In this document: positions 44,578 to 54,306 of the stretch, piece by piece | How the letters are laid out: every line of letters starts with the position of its first letter | How positions within the stretch are numbered: the stretch's first letter is position 1 | NCBI RefSeq assembly: GCF_040717535.1 | Contig: NZ_JBFEFI010000001.1 | Coordinates: 124,001 to 188,000 of the forward strand | DNA length: 64,000 nucleotides | DNA from: Thalassoglobus sp. JC818 | GTDB taxonomy: Bacteria > Planctomycetota > Planctomycetia > Planctomycetales > Planctomycetaceae | Reading direction: 5' to 3' | Position numbers and translations under genes: made by a program | The notes under the pieces: generated by a model | Seen by the model: only the letters and a program-made list of their open reading frames with translations | What the model was told of the DNA's origin: nothing | Database searches by the model: none

Positions 44578-45962
44578 ACATATCTTCGTTCCTGCATGTC
44601 GTCGGTGTTGCTGTCGTGTTATGCCCCACGATCCTCGTTGGCGGCCTTGGTCTTCCGTTGCTCTTCGGTCGACCGTTCGCCGAATCGACTCAAACACGCC
44701 TCGCCAAAACATGTGCATACCTGGGACTGACAAGTGCTGTCGCCATTCTGGTCACCATGCTCGCGACCGGAATCCGCGAAGTCCCCATTGAGCTCGGGAA
44801 TTGGGTGGAAGTTCACGAAGAAGGTTTCCATTTCCATCTGAAGTTGGTGTTTGACCGACTGTCAGTTCCATTCTCGATTCTGTCTTATGTGTTGTGTGGA
44901 ACCGTCGGCGCGTTCGCCAATGTTTACCTCCAGCGAGATCGTGGCTATCAACGATTCTTCCTGCTCTACGCACTGTTCATGCTGGGAATTATTGTTTCGA
45001 CCGTGGCTGGAACAATCGAAACTCTATTTTTTGGTTGGGAACTTGTCGGCTTATCGTCAGCGTTGTTGGTCGCGTACTTTCACGAACGCCCCGGTCCCGT
45101 GCGAAATGGTTTACGGATCTGGTCGATCTATCGTTTCTCAGACGCCGCGTTTCTCGTCGCTGCCTTGCTGTTGCATCATTTGACCGGAAAGGGAGACTTC
45201 GACGTGCTGATGGGGCAGGGGACCTGGCCCAATGGTGAGGCGGTCATTACCTCCTGGCAAGCACTTCCTGTGGGACTGTTACTGCTTCTGGCTGCCGCGG
45301 GCAAATCGGGAATGGTTCCATTTTCGGGATGGCTTCCGAAAGCAATGGAAGGACCCACTCCGTCCAGTGCCGTTTTCTATGGAGCACTCTCGATCCATCT
45401 TGGAACCTACCTTCTCCTGCGAATCAGTCCACTTCTGAATGTCTCGCCGTTATTGAGCTTTGCGGTCGTCGCTCTCGGAGCAATCTCTGCCATCTCCGGT
45501 TCGCTGATGGCGCGAGTTCAGAACGATGTCAAGAACTCACTCGCGTATGCATCGCTCACACAAATCGGAGTCATCACCGTCGAAATCGGCCTCGGTCTAA
45601 GATACATCGCACTCATCCATATGATTGGGCACGCTTGCCTAAGAACACTGCAACTGCTTCGAGCCCCATCGTTTCTGCATGATCACAAAGCGATGGAGAA
45701 CGCAGTCGGCATCCGCCTGAATTCCGTCGATTCCAACCTGACTGAAAAGACCACACCGCTTCAAATGGCCGCCTATCGCTTCGCATATGAACGTGGGTAT
45801 TTAGACAACCTAATTGACGGGTATGTGGTCCAACCGTTCGTGAAGCTGTTCCGATTCTTCAATGAATGTGAACAGTCCTGGACCGAGACTCTTTCTGGCA
45901 ACCACGAGAAAGAACAGCCCCAACCGGTTGCCGAATTGAAGGCTGTGGAGGAGATGGTCTAA
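44574..45962 (+). CDS. dabB: NuoL-like DabB proton-conducting subunit
   Basis: A 462-residue membrane protein of the NuoL/MrpA antiporter-like family with about 12 spans. Conserved segments are [51 protein letters not shown] (with the conserved lysines and the EGPTP loop) and [16 protein letters not shown]. In DAB complexes the NuoL-like DabB couples ion flow to DabA. It is shorter than complex I NuoL (about 610 residues), lacking the long lateral C-terminal helix, which fits DabB. A four-base ATGA overlap with dabA and a TAATG overlap with the following gene show tight translational coupling. Confidence 0.9.
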   Translation: MNISSFLHVVGVAVVLCPTILVGGLGLPLLFGRPFAESTQTRLAKTCAYLGLTSAVAILVTMLATGIREVPIELGNWVEVHEEGFHFHLKLVFDRLSVPFSILSYVLCGTVGAFANVYLQRDRGYQRFFLLYALFMLGIIVSTVAGTIETLFFGWELVGLSSALLVAYFHERPGPVRNGLRIWSIYRFSDAAFLVAALLLHHLTGKGDFDVLMGQGTWPNGEAVITSWQALPVGLLLLLAAAGKSGMVPFSGWLPKAMEGPTPSSAVFYGALSIHLGTYLLLRISPLLNVSPLLSFAVVALGAISAISGSLMARVQNDVKNSLAYASLTQIGVITVEIGLGLRYIALIHMIGHACLRTLQLLRAPSFLHDHKAMENAVGIRLNSVDSNLTEKTTPLQMAAYRFAYERGYLDNLIDGYVVQPFVKLFRFFNECEQSWTETLSGNHEKEQPQPVAELKAVEEMV

Positions 45963-47425
45963 TGCCGCGACTCCACCTCCCATGGCTTGAATTGAGTGTG
46001 CTATTACCACTACTCGGAGCGATTCTTTCGTTCTCGCTGCAGAACCGTCATCTCGCGCGGACTGTCAGCATTGTGACTTGTGGTCTCACGCTGGTCTGTG
46101 CAACCGGTGAGTGGATCGACTTTGGAATGCTCGAATCTTTCGAAGCTCACGACCAATGGGATTTCCTCGAAAGAATCTTGAGTCACGACGTTCTGGTAAT
46201 TGACGAGTTGAGCGCACCTCTGCTTCCACTCGGAGCATTTCTTTACTTCTCGATCGTCGTTACCACTCTCCGAACAAAGGTCAACCGGTTCTCGTTCGGC
46301 TGGACGCTCCTTTCAGAATCGATCTTGATGGCAACACTCGCTTGCCGCACTCCCTGGTTGCTCATTGGACTCCTCGCTGCAGCAGTGATCCCACCCTGGG
46401 TTGAGTTGCGCCAACGCGGTGAATGCACTCGCGTCTATTTGATTCACATGGGAAAGTTCGTCGCACTGCTGGTTACCGGGCAGTTGCTCGTCGACGTGTC
46501 TTCTGGATCGGTGGGACTTTCGATCGTCGGTGGTTGTCTTCTGACTGGAGGAGCACTCATCCGCAATGGCACTTTTCCGCTGCATTGCTGGATGACAGAT
46601 CTATTCGAGAAAGCCACTTTCGGGACAGCCATCCTGTTCGTCATCCCGATGACCGGGGCGTACGCGGTGATGCGGCTTGTATTCCCGATCGCTCCGTCAT
46701 GGGCACTTCAAAGCATTGCAATGATTTCGCTGATCACTGCATTTTATGCTGCGTGCATGTCCACCGTGCAGCAAGACGCACGCAGATTCTTCTGCTTCCT
46801 TTTCCTAAGCAACAGTGCCCTCGTCCTGGTCGGACTGGAAATGGTCACACCGGTCGGGCTCACCGGAGCACTCTGCGTTTGGATCTCGGTCGGTATCTCT
46901 CTTCTTGGCTTGGGCCTCATTCTGCGATGCGTCGAAGCTCGAATCGGAAGACTTAAGCTCAATCGCTTCCATGGGCTCTCTGAACAGACACCCTATCTCG
47001 CGGGAACGTTTCTACTCACGGGACTGGCGTCGATTGGCTTCCCGGGAACGATTGGTTTTATCGGAGCAGAATTGCTCGTCGAAGGGGCTGTCGACGTCTA
47101 CCCATTCATTGGGTTTATCGTCGTTCTGGCCATGACGTTGAACGGAATCGCAGCACTGAATGCCTATTTCCGTATCTTCACCGGGACGCATCATCAGTCA
47201 TCGGTTTCCATGGGCTGTCGACTGACCGAACGGATCATCATTGTCGTGCTTTCCCTGATGATGATTGGCGGTGGTCTGATTCCCCAACCCGGCATCAACT
47301 CAAGATACCACGCAGCCAAAGCACTACTCGAACATCGCAAACTGCCGGTCTCACTTCACACACTCAGCGAACATGAAACTTCGGCGAAGTCCTTGCCCGT
47401 GGACTTCGGCTTGTCAACGGAATAA
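45962..47425 (+). CDS. Second NuoM/N-like membrane subunit
   Basis: A 487-residue membrane protein, also of the proton-conducting NADH-dehydrogenase-subunit family but of the NuoM/NuoN type. It has about 13 hydrophobic spans, an IRNGTFPLHCWMTDLFEKATFGTAILFVIPMTGAYAVMRLVF segment in the place of the usual PLHxWLPDAHxxAP motif, and a terminal GFPGTIGFIGAELLVEGAV. Its start overlaps the stop of dabB (TAATG), so it is expressed with it. Most DAB clusters are described with one NuoL-like partner; here there are two. It probably belongs to the same complex, giving a second ion path or a structural role. That inference comes from position only. Confidence 0.85.
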   Translation: MPRLHLPWLELSVLLPLLGAILSFSLQNRHLARTVSIVTCGLTLVCATGEWIDFGMLESFEAHDQWDFLERILSHDVLVIDELSAPLLPLGAFLYFSIVVTTLRTKVNRFSFGWTLLSESILMATLACRTPWLLIGLLAAAVIPPWVELRQRGECTRVYLIHMGKFVALLVTGQLLVDVSSGSVGLSIVGGCLLTGGALIRNGTFPLHCWMTDLFEKATFGTAILFVIPMTGAYAVMRLVFPIAPSWALQSIAMISLITAFYAACMSTVQQDARRFFCFLFLSNSALVLVGLEMVTPVGLTGALCVWISVGISLLGLGLILRCVEARIGRLKLNRFHGLSEQTPYLAGTFLLTGLASIGFPGTIGFIGAELLVEGAVDVYPFIGFIVVLAMTLNGIAALNAYFRIFTGTHHQSSVSMGCRLTERIIIVVLSLMMIGGGLIPQPGINSRYHAAKALLEHRKLPVSLHTLSEHETSAKSLPVDFGLSTE

Positions 47426-47431
47426 TTCAAG

Positions 47432-49432
47432 ATGAACAATTCACACGCTCAAGAAGTCCCCCGAGGAAACCGTCAGGGATTCATGACCTACTGGAAGTCC
47501 GACGTGTTGTCCGGGTTTCTCGTTTTTCTCATCGCGCTTCCGCTCTGTCTGGGGATCTCCGTCGTTTCCGGATTTCCTCCAATTGCGGGCATCTTTACAG
47601 CGATCATTGGTGCGATCACAACCACTTTCATCAGCAACAGCGAGCTGACAATTAAAGGGCCAGCTGCCGGTCTGATAGTGATTGCGATTGGTTGCATTGA
47701 AGACTTTGGCGGCAATGGAATGACGAACGGATGGACCGACGCCGACCTGACAGCCTACCGAGCCGCACTCGCAGTCGGTGCCGCTTCCGCTGTCATTCAA
47801 ATTCTTTTTGGCCTCTTTCGCGGAGGAATTCTGGGAGAATTCTTTCCAATCTCTGCCGTGCACGGAATGCTCGCCGCGATTGGTGTCATCATCATCATCA
47901 AACAGTTTCCGGTCGCTCTCGGTGTGTCAGGCAGTGGTGAACCGCTCGAAATGCTTCGAGAGTTCCCCAACTATGTTTTAGAGGCGAACCCGGCGATTGC
48001 CGCAATTGGAGTGACGAGCCTGCTCATCATGTTCCTCTGGCCGATTGCCGGAAAGAAGATGGGATTCCTCAAGAAAATCCCATCACCGATGATCGTGCTC
48101 TTGGTGACCGTTCCGATGGGAATGGCTTTCGACCTCTTGCATGAACACTCCTATACGCTGCAAGGGCATCAATACCAACTCGGCGAACAATATCTCGTCA
48201 AAATGCCCGACCGAGTCTTCGGAATGTTCAACGATATCACCACTCCCGAATTCAGTGCGCTCTCGCAACTGAAAGCGTGGAAGTGGGTCATCATGTTTTT
48301 CATCATCGGAAGCTTGGAGTCCGTTCTCAGCGCGAAGGCAATCGATGTGCTCGATCCGTGGAAGCGCAAGACCGATATGAATCGGGATGTCACGGCTGTC
48401 GGGATCGGTAATTTGCTGGCAGCACTGGTCGGCGGTCTTCCCATGATTTCAGAGATCGTCAGGTCGAAGGCCAACATCGACAATGGAGCCCGAACACGGT
48501 TCGCAGATCTGTGGCACGGAGTCTTTCTCCTCGCTTGTGTCGCCCTGATCCCGATGGTTCTGCATCGAATTCCGCTCGCAGCACTCGCTGCCATGCTTGT
48601 CTATACAGGCTACCGACTCGCTCATCCTACAGAATTTGTGCAGGTCTACCGAATCGGGAAAGAGCAGCTCGCGATTTTCACAACAACTTTGCTGGTCGTG
48701 CTCGCTACGGATTTGCTCGTCGGTGTCGCGGCTGGAATTGTCCTGAAGTTGATCATCCACCTTGCGAACGGTGTCCCAATTCGATCGCTCTTCAAGCCGT
48801 ATATTGAAGTGCAGGAGATTGATGATCAGACGAGTCTGATTCTCGCACGGGAATCAGCCGTCTTCAGTAACTGGATTCCTTTCAAACGACAGATCGAAGA
48901 GATCGGGCTTGTTCAAAGACGAAATCTCATTGTGGATGTCTCGGAAACGAAACTCGTCGACCACAGCGTGATGGAAAAGCTGCATGAGATCGAGCGCGAC
49001 TTCACAAACGAAGGTTTAAAGTTCGAAGTCCATGGTCTCGACTCGCTCCAACCACTGGCTGACAACGCACATGCAGCTCGCAAACGCGGATTGGCAGTGA
49101 TGCGTCGATTGACGGTCGTTGCTGAGAGTGACATCGAAGAGTGGCTCGAATCGCAGTTTGTCTCACTCGGCGCAACCGGATTCACGTCGCTGACGTGTCG
49201 TGGAATTGGACGTCGGGGAATCGCCGACGGGGCAGCCATTTCAGAGTCGCGAGTGCGAATCGAAGTCATCATGACGTCAGAGACGTGTGAATCGATTCTC
49301 GATTTCCTCAGAAAAGACGTGCTTCCGAAGCACCCGGTCACTGCCTGCGTTGAAACAGTTGACGTCATTCGAAGAGACCAGTTCGATCCCGTAAACGGTT
49401 CGCATATCGTCGAACATTCCACCAGTCTGTGA
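47432..49432 (+). CDS. SulP bicarbonate/anion transporter with STAS and PII-like domains
   Basis: A 666-residue SulP-family transporter. The membrane part (about 25-430) has the signature [66 protein letters not shown] domain follows (about 480-545; [27 protein letters not shown]). The last 100 residues (about 560-656) look PII-like: [86 protein letters not shown] matches the ferredoxin-like pattern of carbon-linked PII proteins. Six bases after the preceding gene and in the DAB cluster, it most likely imports bicarbonate, as do BicA-type SulP proteins. A PII-like domain fused to it would be an in-built regulator, comparable to SbtB acting on SbtA. Confidence 0.88.
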   Translation: MNNSHAQEVPRGNRQGFMTYWKSDVLSGFLVFLIALPLCLGISVVSGFPPIAGIFTAIIGAITTTFISNSELTIKGPAAGLIVIAIGCIEDFGGNGMTNGWTDADLTAYRAALAVGAASAVIQILFGLFRGGILGEFFPISAVHGMLAAIGVIIIIKQFPVALGVSGSGEPLEMLREFPNYVLEANPAIAAIGVTSLLIMFLWPIAGKKMGFLKKIPSPMIVLLVTVPMGMAFDLLHEHSYTLQGHQYQLGEQYLVKMPDRVFGMFNDITTPEFSALSQLKAWKWVIMFFIIGSLESVLSAKAIDVLDPWKRKTDMNRDVTAVGIGNLLAALVGGLPMISEIVRSKANIDNGARTRFADLWHGVFLLACVALIPMVLHRIPLAALAAMLVYTGYRLAHPTEFVQVYRIGKEQLAIFTTTLLVVLATDLLVGVAAGIVLKLIIHLANGVPIRSLFKPYIEVQEIDDQTSLILARESAVFSNWIPFKRQIEEIGLVQRRNLIVDVSETKLVDHSVMEKLHEIERDFTNEGLKFEVHGLDSLQPLADNAHAARKRGLAVMRRLTVVAESDIEEWLESQFVSLGATGFTSLTCRGIGRRGIADGAAISESRVRIEVIMTSETCESILDFLRKDVLPKHPVTACVETVDVIRRDQFDPVNGSHIVEHSTSL

Positions 49433-49593
49433 GCCAAAACAACTTTTCAATCACGAAACGTGAAGAAAGTTCCGATCCGACAACTCCGTTCTGCGTCGGG
49501 GAATGATTGATTCTCATCCGGTCACTACGCTAATCTGTTCGACTCAGAGAGTTTGGGGGCCGGCCAGACAATTCTTTGAAGTGCGGGACTTCC

Positions 49594-49622
49594 GAATTGT
49601 TCACCGAACGGTGAACCAATTC
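49594..49622. promoter_or_regulatory. Operator-like palindrome upstream of the P450 gene
   Basis: TTCACCG and CGGTGAA face each other across two bases, and the arms extend (GAATTG on the left, CCAATTC on the right) with one bulged base, giving about 29 bases of near-symmetry. It lies about 80 bases before the P450 start. The size and shape suit a TetR/MarR-type repressor. The nearest such gene is the TetR gene at 55.9 kb, whose own palindrome has a different sequence. Confidence 0.45.
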
Positions 49623-49702
49623 GTATTTGTCGTCGATCGATTATGATCAAGTCGTACACAATGACTTGCCGGTCACATTGTGCGTCTTATGAGAGAACCA
49701 TC

Positions 49703-50953
49703 ATGAAGGCCGGCATCGCTTCACTCGAACCCAGTACGTCTTTCTTCCAACCGGCGATGTTCGAAGATCCGTATTCGATCTACTCGGTCTTTCGAAAGAC
49801 AGACCCGGTTCACTGGGACGAAGGGCTAGAAGCCTGGGTAATGACACGTTACGAAGACGTTGCATTTGTTCTCAACGACCGTCGATTCTCATCTGATCGT
49901 ATTGCTGTCGGACGCAGGCTCCACCCGCAGCCACAGTTCGAACCTCTCTTCGATCACTTAAGCCACTTAATGCTGCAGCATGATGAGCCGAGCCACAAAC
50001 ATCTTCGAGCCATTGTTCACGATGCTTTCACACGCTCGGCAATGAAACGATGGGAGGCTGTGATTCAGTCTCGAGTCGATGACCTGCTTGAGATAGCAGT
50101 CGACCTCGGCAAAATGGAATTTCTGGTCGACTTCGCCATTCCTCTGCCGGTGATGGTGATTTCCGAGCTGGTGGGAATCCCAATTGAAGACCGCAATAAG
50201 GTGAAAGTGTGGTGCGACGACTTCGCCTTTGTGGCCACGAATTTCTACGCAAAGATCACCGATGAGCAACTTGAAAGAGGTCTACGAAGTGTTCGTGCGT
50301 TTCGAGAATACCTTCACCATCAGGCAGAACGTATTGCCCCCGGAGCGGACACATCACTTCTCGAACTGATGGTGCAGTCGCAGGGCACAGATGCAGAGTT
50401 CTCGTACGATGAGCTCATTGCGAACTGCATGTTGCTGCTTACCGCTGGCAATGAAACGACGACCAATCTGCTCGGCAACGGATTGATCGCGCTGCTGGAA
50501 AACCGCGATCAGCTATCACAACTGATCGACGAACCGTCTCTGATTCCGAATGCTGTGGAAGAGTGTCTGCGATATGACAGCCCGCTTCAGTTTGTTGGAC
50601 GGATCGCTCTCGACGAAGTGCAGGTCGGCACACGTACGATTCGTCCGGGAGACCTCGTGCTCGTCATGCTCGGCTCTGCTAACCGGGACCCGGAACGATT
50701 TCCGAATCCCGACGAATTCAATATCTCCCGGCCGAACAACCATCATCTCGCGTTCGGCCACGGACCGCACTTCTGTGTGGGGGCGCAACTATCGAGAATG
50801 GAAGCCAATATCGCCTTCCGCACGTTGCTTCCCCATCTTGAGTCGATGAAAGTCAAAACTCAGAACCTTCGGCACCAGCAGAACTACAATCTGCGGTGCT
50901 TCAAGGACATTCCGTTGAGGTTTTCTCAATCCCCGACTCGGGCTCGTTTCTAG
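49703..50953 (+). CDS. Cytochrome P450
   Basis: About 416 residues from the ATG at 49703 (GAGAGAACC upstream); an earlier in-frame start at 49643 lacks a ribosome site. A complete bacterial class I P450: oxygen-binding I-helix LLTAGNETTTN, the K-helix EECLRYDSPLQFVGRIA (EXXR), and the heme-binding loop FGHGPHFCVGAQLSRME with the proximal cysteine. Soluble, with no membrane anchor. It hydroxylates an unknown substrate and needs separate ferredoxin and reductase, which are not in this window. The neighbours are SulP and an RND pump on the opposite strand, so no pathway is suggested. Confidence 0.93.
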   Translation: MKAGIASLEPSTSFFQPAMFEDPYSIYSVFRKTDPVHWDEGLEAWVMTRYEDVAFVLNDRRFSSDRIAVGRRLHPQPQFEPLFDHLSHLMLQHDEPSHKHLRAIVHDAFTRSAMKRWEAVIQSRVDDLLEIAVDLGKMEFLVDFAIPLPVMVISELVGIPIEDRNKVKVWCDDFAFVATNFYAKITDEQLERGLRSVRAFREYLHHQAERIAPGADTSLLELMVQSQGTDAEFSYDELIANCMLLLTAGNETTTNLLGNGLIALLENRDQLSQLIDEPSLIPNAVEECLRYDSPLQFVGRIALDEVQVGTRTIRPGDLVLVMLGSANRDPERFPNPDEFNISRPNNHHLAFGHGPHFCVGAQLSRMEANIAFRTLLPHLESMKVKTQNLRHQQNYNLRCFKDIPLRFSQSPTRARF

Positions 50954-50982
50954 TTCTTCCCGCACTTCTACCAATTCGCTTT

Positions 50983-53900
50983 TCAGGAATCTGAATTCGA
51001 ACTTCCTGACGTTGAAGAAGTAGATTCAGCATCTTGAGTGACTTCTTGAACTTCGGAAGGCTTCTCAGAGGTCGATTCTGACTTCTGCTCAGTCTTGACG
51101 AGAGTTGCATTTGACGGCGCTGCTACCTGCGGAATCGCAAGTGATGCGGCTCCGTTGCCATCTGCAGTCGCAACTTCCGGTTTACGGGCGAACCGGCGCA
51201 GAACCACATAGAACACAGGAGTCAGGAACAGACCGAAGAACGTCACACCGAGCATTCCACTAAACACGGCTGTTCCCAAAACGCGACGCATTTCAAAACC
51301 GGCCCCAGTCGCGATGAGGAGTGGAATCACTCCCAGAATGAATGAGAAAGCTGTCATCAGAATCGGTCGCAATCTCATTCGACATGCATCGATGGCCGCC
51401 TGAAAACGATCTTTGCCCGAGTCTTCTTCCTGCTTCGCGAATTCAACGATCAGAATCGCATTCTTACAGGCCAATCCGACCAGCACGATAAAACCAATCT
51501 GAGTCAGAATGTTGTTGTCCATCCCCCGGTACCAAATTCCGAGAATCGCAAACAACAGACAGAGCGGAACGATCAAAATGATCGCCAACGGCAACAGCCA
51601 ACTCTCGTATTGAGCAGCCAGCGTGAGAAACACAAACAGAACCGCCAAAGGAAACAGGAAGACAATCGTGTTCCCAGCTTGCTTTTCCTGATAGGCAATT
51701 TCCGTCCAAGCATAGCCAAACCCAGGTGGGAGGTTGGCATCTGCGAGAGCTTCCAACGACTCGATCGACTGTCCGGTGCTATACCCCGGCACGGTTGCGC
51801 CGTTGATATCCGCCGAAGGATACAAGTTGAACCTCACCAGTCGGTCTGGTCCCACTGTACGTCGGACTTCAACGATTGATCCCAACGGAATTGTGTCACC
51901 TTTGGCACTTCGCGTTCGTAGCCTCAGAATATCCGAAGGCTCATCCCGGAACTCTTGTTCCGCCTGTGCTGTCACGCGATAAGTCCGTCCCAGCAGATTG
52001 AAATCGTTGATGTAAGTCGAACCGAGATAGACCTGCAGCGCGTCGAACACATTGCTCATCGGAATATCGAGCATTTGAGCTTTCACTCGATCAATATCTG
52101 CATAAATCTGCGGGACACTCAATCGATAGTTGGAAAAGACTTGAACGAGCCCCGGTTGCTGATTGGCGTCAATGACCATCTTCTCAGTGACGTCATTTAG
52201 TGCTGCCATTCCAGCACCACTTTGGTCCTGAATGTACAACTTGTATCCGCCACCTCGACCGATACCACGAACCGGTGGTGGGGGAATAATGAAGACTTCC
52301 GCAGCATTGATTTTACTCACAGCTGCTCGCATCTCACCGACGATAACATTCGCTCCACGCCCTCTTGCGGCTCTTTCTTTGGCATCTTCCAGCGGAAGGA
52401 AAGCCACGGCGGCATTCGGGCTGATCGAGAATGTTGAGCCGGAAAGTCCCACAATTCCGACCGAATGAGCAACTCCGTCGATCTTGCTTCCAATCTCAGC
52501 GACTTGTTTTGTCACCTCGTCAGTTCTCGAAAGCGAAGCACCATCCGGCAACCGGATACTCACAATCAGGTAGCCCTGATCCTGTTCCGGAATAAACCCG
52601 GCCGGGACCATTCCAAAGCTGTACCAGGTACAGACGAGCAGTCCGACATAAAGAGCTATGGCCACAATCGAAACTCGAATGAGGCTTGAAATCATCCGTG
52701 CATAAATGTTGCTTGTTAAATCGAATGTCCAGTTAAACGCCCGAAACAGCCAACCGAACATCAAGTCCAGAAGACGTCCAGCACGGTTCTTGGGTGCATC
52801 TTTCGGCTTGAGCAACAATGCACACAGTGAGGGAGTTAAAGTCAAAGAGACAAATGTTGAGATCGCAGTTGATATCGAGATCGTCAACGCGAATTGCTGA
52901 TAAAACTTTCCACTGATGCTTGGGACGAACACGGTCGGCACGAACACCGCGATCAACACCAGAGTTGTCGCAATGAGCGCAGACCCGACCTCATCCATTG
53001 CTTTATGTGCTGCTTCCCGCGGCTTCAATCCCTCCGCGATCAGTCGCTCGACGTTTTCTACCACCACAATGGCATCGTCGACCACAATTCCTATCGCCAG
53101 CACCAGCCCGAACAGCGAGAGCGTATTCAACGTCACGCCCAGCCACTGCATAGCAGCGAACGTCCCGATCAACGAAATCGGAATCGCGACGACCGGAATG
53201 ATTGTCGGTCGCCAGTGATGAAGGAAGATGAAGACTGTGAAGACAACGAGGACCGTTGTAATTAACAACGTCGCAAACACCTCTTCGATCGACTCTTCAA
53301 CGTAGTCAGTCGGGTTGTAGGCGATTTCGTAATCGACACCTTCCGGAAAGCTCTCCCGCAAGTTTGCCATCCGAGTTTTGACTTCAGCAGCTGTATCAAC
53401 CGCATTGGTTCCCGGTCGCTGATAAATGAGAACTGCAATCGCCGGTTTGCCGTCGAGGTAACTCAGACGTGAGTAATCCTGGGCTCCCAATTCCACTCGC
53501 GCGACATCGCTGAGGCGAGTCACGTGACCATCCTCACCGCGTTTAACGATGATCTGACCGAATTCCTCGATATCCTGCAATCGCCCGGTGGTCGTCACGT
53601 TTAGCTGAAATGCACCCGCATCGTCTGTCGGAGGCTGTCCGATCACCCCAGCTGCGACTTGAACATTCTGTTCTCGAATCGCCTGGATGATATCCCCGGC
53701 TGTCAGATCGACATGAGACATTTTCTCGATGTCGAGCCAGACACGCATTGCATACTCATTCCCCCCTGCGATGCGGATGTCTCCGACGCCGTCGAGACGC
53801 ATCAAAGCATCTCGAATCTGAAGAAATGCAAAGTTACTAATGTAAAGCTCGTCGCGACTTTCATCCGGCGACGTCAGGTGGACAACCATCAGCATGTCGG

Positions 53901-54306
53901 GAATCTGCTTCAACGTCGTCACACCGATTTGACGCACAACGTCTGGCAAACGCGTTTCAGCGATAGCGACACGATTCTGCACGAGAACCTGTGCATCGTC
54001 GAGATCCGTTCCCAGCTGAAACGTCACCGTCAGCTGCATGGTGCCGTCGGCGCTTGATGACGACTCCATGTAAAGCATGTTGTCGACACCGTTCATCTCC
54101 TGTTCGATCGGTGTCGCAACAGTGTCTGCAATGACTTCCGGTGTCGCTCCGGGATAACTTGCTCGCACCACAATCGTTGGTGGAGCCACATCCGGATACT
54201 GCGAAACCGGCAGCGAGAAGTAGGTGATTCCGCCGACCAATAAAATCAGAAACGAAAGGACGGAGGCAAAGATGGGGCGTTCAATAAAGAAATGTGGGAA
54301 CTTCAT
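50983..54306 (-). CDS. RND efflux pump, HAE1 family (AcrB/MexF-like)
   Basis: A 1107-residue HAE1-family RND pump: the N-terminal span of FFIERPIFASVLSFLILLVGGITYFSLPVSQYPDVAPPTIVVRASYPGA, the periplasmic porter halves, and two sets of spans. The proton-relay aspartates lie in the span LVLAIGIVVDDAIVVVENVERL. The last 90 residues form a long charged tail rich in Glu, Ser and Thr, not usual for AcrB. It would export amphiphilic compounds across the periplasm. Its start overlaps the adaptor stop by four bases (ATGA). No outer-membrane factor (TolC/OprM) gene follows, so a TolC-like partner must be encoded elsewhere. Confidence 0.93.
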   Translation of the reverse strand: MKFPHFFIERPIFASVLSFLILLVGGITYFSLPVSQYPDVAPPTIVVRASYPGATPEVIADTVATPIEQEMNGVDNMLYMESSSSADGTMQLTVTFQLGTDLDDAQVLVQNRVAIAETRLPDVVRQIGVTTLKQIPDMLMVVHLTSPDESRDELYISNFAFLQIRDALMRLDGVGDIRIAGGNEYAMRVWLDIEKMSHVDLTAGDIIQAIREQNVQVAAGVIGQPPTDDAGAFQLNVTTTGRLQDIEEFGQIIVKRGEDGHVTRLSDVARVELGAQDYSRLSYLDGKPAIAVLIYQRPGTNAVDTAAEVKTRMANLRESFPEGVDYEIAYNPTDYVEESIEEVFATLLITTVLVVFTVFIFLHHWRPTIIPVVAIPISLIGTFAAMQWLGVTLNTLSLFGLVLAIGIVVDDAIVVVENVERLIAEGLKPREAAHKAMDEVGSALIATTLVLIAVFVPTVFVPSISGKFYQQFALTISISTAISTFVSLTLTPSLCALLLKPKDAPKNRAGRLLDLMFGWLFRAFNWTFDLTSNIYARMISSLIRVSIVAIALYVGLLVCTWYSFGMVPAGFIPEQDQGYLIVSIRLPDGASLSRTDEVTKQVAEIGSKIDGVAHSVGIVGLSGSTFSISPNAAVAFLPLEDAKERAARGRGANVIVGEMRAAVSKINAAEVFIIPPPPVRGIGRGGGYKLYIQDQSGAGMAALNDVTEKMVIDANQQPGLVQVFSNYRLSVPQIYADIDRVKAQMLDIPMSNVFDALQVYLGSTYINDFNLLGRTYRVTAQAEQEFRDEPSDILRLRTRSAKGDTIPLGSIVEVRRTVGPDRLVRFNLYPSADINGATVPGYSTGQSIESLEALADANLPPGFGYAWTEIAYQEKQAGNTIVFLFPLAVLFVFLTLAAQYESWLLPLAIILIVPLCLLFAILGIWYRGMDNNILTQIGFIVLVGLACKNAILIVEFAKQEEDSGKDRFQAAIDACRMRLRPILMTAFSFILGVIPLLIATGAGFEMRRVLGTAVFSGMLGVTFFGLFLTPVFYVVLRRFARKPEVATADGNGAASLAIPQVAAPSNATLVKTEQKSESTSEKPSEVQEVTQDAESTSSTSGSSNSDS

